Below, in pieces: positions 60,389 through 64,000 of a stretch of DNA of 64,000 nt; position 1 is the first letter of the stretch, and every line of letters starts with the position of its first letter. The notes under the pieces were generated by a model that was given only the letters and a program-made list of their open reading frames with translations, had not been told where the DNA came from and did no database searches. The DNA comes from Rhizaria sp. SCN 62-66. Its lineage: Eukaryota; Rhizaria, unplaced. A program made the translations under genes and the position numbers. Location of the stretch: positions 84,398-148,397 of the forward strand of contig MEDY01000022.1 of NCBI GenBank assembly GCA_001724265.1, in the 5' to 3' direction.

Positions 60389-61135
60389 ATGAGCACTCAA
60401 GACATGAAGCGCCCCGTTCTGGAGGTCTGGGAGCCTACCTACCGCATGAAGCCTTCCGTTGATGAGTCATTCATCCCCGTCCAGGTCGAGACCATCATTA
60501 AGGAGGTCACCGACCGCCGTCTCCGCAAGGTACGTTACCGCCACCCTCGTCTCCCTCCACAACTTGCCCTGATCTTATACTCCTATTCGTTCTCCTCTCG
60601 GACTGTCCCATTTTTGCTGGTACTGACCCCTCTCCAATTTACTATTCCTGCGCTTCTTTTCACTTGAGTAGGTTCAATACGACGAGGCGACCTGCCGCCA
60701 GCTGTCTCAGGAGCTCTGCGTTGAAATCAAGGACCGCGTTAAGGGTACGTCATTGTAGCTATGAAAATTTGTAAATCTGCTTGTCGTTGTTTCTTAACGA
60801 TGATTTATCTTGTGCCATATAATCTAATGTAGCATTATCTCACTGCTCAGAGTTCTCCGCTCACAATCCTTCCTTGTCTCTCTCTTTGCTTTGCCACTCA
60901 CTCTTTGCCTCTATCTTCACTTCGCTCCGCTGATCTTGCCTGCTTCCGCTCAGAGCTCAACCTGCCCCGCTACAAGCTTGTCCTGCAGAGCGTGATCGGC
61001 GAGGTCCAGGGCCAGGGCGCGTTCACTGCGTCCCGCTGCTTGTGGGACACCGAGGTGGACAACTACGCCTCGTACTCGTTCAAGAACGCCTCCATCTTCT
61101 GCGTTGTCATGGTCTTTGGCATCTACGTCGACTAA
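60389..61135 (+). CDS. Tctex1-domain dynein light chain (TCTEX1D2/DYNLT2B-like)
   Basis: Exons 60389-60529, 60672-60744 and 60954-61135 give 131 aa and TAA; phases 0 and 1 match at the junctions, and both donors are GTACGT. The protein starts with a short tail carrying EPTYRMKP, then a helix-rich half (ETIIKEVTDRRLRK; CRQLSQELCVEIKDRVK), then the beta-strand half with YKLVLQSVIGE, SRCLWDTEVDNYASYSF and the ending FCVVMVFGIYVD. This is the complete Tctex1 fold at normal length, most like the TCTEX1D2 subgroup, a light chain of the dynein-2 motor for retrograde intraflagellar transport. Its presence suggests the organism builds a flagellum. Confidence 0.88.
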
Positions 61136-61597
61136 AGCAACGACACTCAAACTCTAGCGCTCACTTACACATGTAACGCAACAGCTGTGTCTACTGTGCT
61201 CGCGCTTTCCTGTTTGACTCGTTGCGCTTTGTTGCGTGTTGCGATTATATGATCTTGGATGATCTTGTATGCTACTACTAGTTTGTTTAGTTTGATTGTT
61301 CTGTGACTCGGTATATGTTTGGAGTACGATCATGATGATCTGCCCTTATTTTGCGCATTGACGCCACAAATAATACCACAAAAACACGTTCACAGTGTTC
61401 AAGCTGACGCACACCGTTTGCTTGTTATAATGCTTCAGCGGAGAAATAAACATAAAAACAAAATTAAAGACAAAATCCATAGTTCCACGTCCAGCAGCTT
61501 ATTTTGGGAAGCACATGTGATTTGATTTGATTGTATTACGACCTGACCGATTCAACCGATTATCACTCATACACTGACAATTTTCTGTCTAAAGATT
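61136..61597. other. Convergent intergenic region
   Basis: AATAAA at 61445-61450 is a candidate polyadenylation signal for the dynein light chain gene. No gene seen. Confidence 0.45.
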
Positions 61598-62954
61598 TCA
61601 CTTACTAGCAGCGGGGGCGTCAGCGGTAGTCGCAGCACCGGCAGCGTCAGCGCCGCCAGCCGCCGCGGCCGCTTTGCGCGCCTTGCAGTCGGCCTTGTGG
61701 CGCTTCCAGTCGAACTGCTGGTGGTCGGGGCTGCAGTAGTTGACCGTCTTGCACGCAGCGCAGCGCAGCGGGGCAGGCCGCGAGCAGCCCAGTTGCCCCT
61801 CGCCACAGACCTTGCCCTCGCCCGGCACAGCGCCACGGGGCGCGAGCGCGGCGGCGCCCGCCTTGCTGGCCAGCGCGGCCGCGGCCTGGCGCGCGGCGTC
61901 GGGACCCGTCATAATCGAGGGGCGGGCGGCGGCCGCGGTACCCGTCGCGGTGTCCTTGCCGGAGGCGATGTTGGCCTTGATGGCCATCTGCGCCCAGGGG
62001 CGGTTGAGGTCGAGCTCGGCCATGGTGAAGTCGTGGCGGATGAAGTCGTCGTCGTTGTCGAAGGCCATCGCCACGAACGCGTCACCGAGCACCTACACAG
62101 CCGCAAGCGCAAAGAGCAAAGAGAAAAGATAAAAATATTGAAGACAGAGATGTAATTGTGAGATGTTGAGGGATTGTCAGAGCATAAGAAGCATGTAATT
62201 TCACGCGTATTAACGGTTGTTAAGTCCGACGGATTTCAAGACATTGTTGAAATGACACAGTTACATTACACGAAGTGCGTATGCGTACCTGGACGGGGCG
62301 CTTGACAGCGCAGCAGAGGCTCGTGGCGCGCTCATTCAGAGGGAGCTTCTTCGCAATGCCCTGGTCGTCGCAGTAAAGAATGACGGTGCGGAAGTCGGAC
62401 GCCTTGTTGTTGACGAGCAGAGGCACGTTGTCGACAGAGTTGGAAGAGTAGACTTGACGGATCATGTCATCGGTGACCTTGAGGTCCTTGAGTTGGGGCT
62501 GCTCCGCAATCTACAAAGGCAACAGGAATCAACACACAAGCACATTAATAAGTATATAATTACAAATTGAAGAACATACTCATACCGTGTCCGTTGACTC
62601 AGCGATTAGCTGTGTTTGTAGTTGACATCGTGTGGTGATGCTCGCGAAGAGTCCTTTGCAGCGAGTCGCGGCATACGTTCACTAAAGCGTGAGAGCAAGC
62701 AGTAACAGCAAAGGAAGACGTACCATCTTCTGGAGCTGGGCACCAACGGCGTCGAGCTCGGCGCGCTCAGTGGCGGCGTCCATGCTCTTCTTCCGCTCGA
62801 CGTCGTAGTTAGCGAGGTGAGCCCTGACGTAGTCGGTCATGGCCGAGAGCTCCTCGTCTTTCTTGATGGGCACCTCAACGTGCACGACGGGCTTGTCATT
62901 ATCAGCGGGGATGAGGACAGCGATGAAGCTGCTACGGGTTTCGGTGATCGGCAT
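61598..62954 (-). CDS. MYND zinc-finger protein
   Basis: Exons 62724-62954, 62289-62510 and 61598-62092 (minus), all phase 0 with GTACGT or GTACGC donors, give 315 aa and TGA. The C-terminal finger (about residues 244-295) has the MYND pattern: spaced cysteines in CGEGQLGC, then LRCAACKTVNYCSPDHQQ, then WKRHKADC. The N-terminal 200 residues form a compact domain (VPLLVNNKASDFRTVILYC, GIAKKLPLNERATSLC, GDAFVAMAFDNDDDFIRHDF). That layout recalls small MYND proteins of other protists whose role is not established. MYND fingers bind proline-rich peptides. Function unknown. Confidence 0.85.
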
Positions 62955-63825
62955 TGCTGTGCAAGGACGATATAGGCGGCAGATGAGGGCAAGTGCGGGG
63001 TGTGAGGAGGGAGCGGTGTAGCGTGGGAGCTAGAGGCTTACGCAAAGCAGGTGTCAAGACAGGGACCGTCAGAGGAAATCTCAGTAGGTTCCCACGAGTT
63101 AAATATATGTCGTCGACGCGATTTATAAATTATGTGCGCTGAGCATGCGATCTTAGCTCAGGCCAGGCTTTCGCAGTCACCCTCCACTCGCACCGCTTCA
63201 GCTCGAGCCATTGGCTTTGCGATTGTGGTGAGACTGTCCTTAACAGCGCTGTTCCAAGCATATACCTGTGTGACGGCAACAACAACAACATATACGCATA
63301 TGTCTTTGAGAACCAGTCTTTGGTCTAAATAGCCCGCACTCATAATATGCTTTCGATCTACATACATTGGTATGACGAAGAGCTTATTCGAGTAATCGTT
63401 ACAACATGCAGGCGTGACACAAGATGCGCGAGTTCACACAACAGTCACGATAGAGCATCAGCAGCGTCATTAATGCATGTTTCATTTCGTGTTATTTTTC
63501 GGTGTGCTTAGTTATTTGTCGTTAAGCTGTAATTTTGTTTTGTATTATTGTTACTGATATTAGAAAACGCCTAGCAAACTGAAGGCTACTAGCTTGATGA
63601 TTGACGTTTAGTCGATAAACACTGACTTTAGATTAACATTCATAACTGTTACTCACTTGAGGCATACATTTTTGTTTTTGTTTTGAACATAAATTTGTTT
63701 AACTAAGACTTGAACACCTTGATTTGCTCAAGCGTCTGACTGATGCCGGCCGTCGCGTCGCAGTGCGTACTGCAGCGACTTTAACTTAGAGAGACCGCAT
63801 GTCGCCAGAGGGGGCATTGACGTGC
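62955..63825. other. Intergenic region, 871 nt
   Basis: Upstream of the MYND gene and downstream of HSP70. TAAATATA near 63101 and an AT-rich stretch at 63120-63135 could belong to the MYND promoter. No gene seen. Confidence 0.4.
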
Positions 63826-64000
63826 TTAGTCGACCTCCTCAACCTTGACGTTGGCAGGACCGGAGGAGGGCGCGTTGCCGCCGCCGAAGCCCGCATCCTC
63901 TCCGTCGCCCATGCCAGCGCCAGCAGCGCCGTCGGGCATGCCGCCGGCCTGGTAGAGCTTGGTGATGATGGGGGCGCAGACGCCCTCGAGCTCCTTCTGC
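63826..64000 (-). CDS. HSP70: Cytosolic HSP70, C-terminal fragment
   Basis: The last 57 codons of a minus-strand gene that continues beyond the window, ending in TAA. It shows the end of the lid helix ([14 protein letters not shown]), a Gly/Ala/Met-rich linker and the terminal VKVEEVD. EEVD is the cochaperone-binding signature of cytosolic and nuclear HSP70. ER and mitochondrial forms end differently. Confidence 0.95.
   Translation of the reverse strand, partial: QKELEGVCAPIITKLYQAGGMPDGAAGAGMGDGEDAGFGGGNAPSSGPANVKVEEVD

Noticed and set aside
1-64000. Prokaryotic features, CRISPR arrays, integrated virus or insertion sequence
   Set aside because: All genes are eukaryotic in type with spliceosomal introns. 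No direct-repeat spacer array, transposase, capsid or polymerase signature was seen.

Overview
This window is nuclear DNA from a GC-rich unicellular eukaryote. The evidence is short spliceosomal introns (118-254 nt, 18 inferred), poly-Ala, poly-Gln and poly-Ser tracts in coding sequence, and typical eukaryotic genes: a PEX5 peroxisomal import receptor, an NADPH oxidase, a FYVE protein, an LYR-motif SDH assembly factor, a Gemin2-like protein, cytosolic HSP70 and a Tctex-type dynein light chain. The dynein light chain suggests a cell with a flagellum. The species cannot be named from the sequence alone.

Two properties dominate. First, TAG appears to be a sense codon, most likely glutamine. Six in-frame TAGs sit inside four otherwise uninterrupted genes, four of them in Gln-rich tracts. 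None of the 16 visible gene ends uses TAG (nine TAA, seven TGA). With TAG read as sense, three apparent ORFs at 1-15696 become one giant gene of at least 5,232 codons, and three other split genes become whole. Second, the gene at 16744-19775 encodes an SH3 domain, a p22phox/CYBA-like four-helix module with an SH3-ligand proline motif, and a complete NOX catalytic core in one polypeptide. It looks like a one-chain NADPH oxidase complex.

Layout: 1-15696 (-) giant intronless low-complexity gene; 16744-19775 (+) SH3-p22phox-NOX fusion; 20414-22093 (+) secreted Tyr/Gly/Gln-rich protein; 22557-22961 (-) SDHAF1-like; 23293-25604 (-) RBM26/27-like RNA-binding protein; 25940-27141 (+) conserved hypothetical with an HExxH motif; 27730-28549 (-) 2-Cys peroxiredoxin; 29198-32353 (-) unknown membrane-anchored protein; 32699-35427 (+) PEX5; 37110-43077 (-) TmcB-like multi-pass PAS protein; 44058-52526 (+) very long Ala/Glu coiled-coil FYVE protein with two frame breaks; 53154-54031 (-) unknown; 54452-55882 (+) adenylosuccinate synthetase with a presequence-like N-terminus; 56424-60017 (+) Gemin2-like; 60389-61135 (+) Tctex1-domain dynein light chain; 61598-62954 (-) MYND-finger protein; 63826-64000 (-) C-terminus of HSP70.

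The genes do not form one pathway. The NOX and the peroxiredoxin make and remove reactive oxygen, and PEX5 serves peroxisomes, but their proximity is probably incidental. Intron donors are unusually uniform (GTACG in 16 of 18, GTACGT in 12). Introns are mostly near 5' ends, and the giant gene has none.
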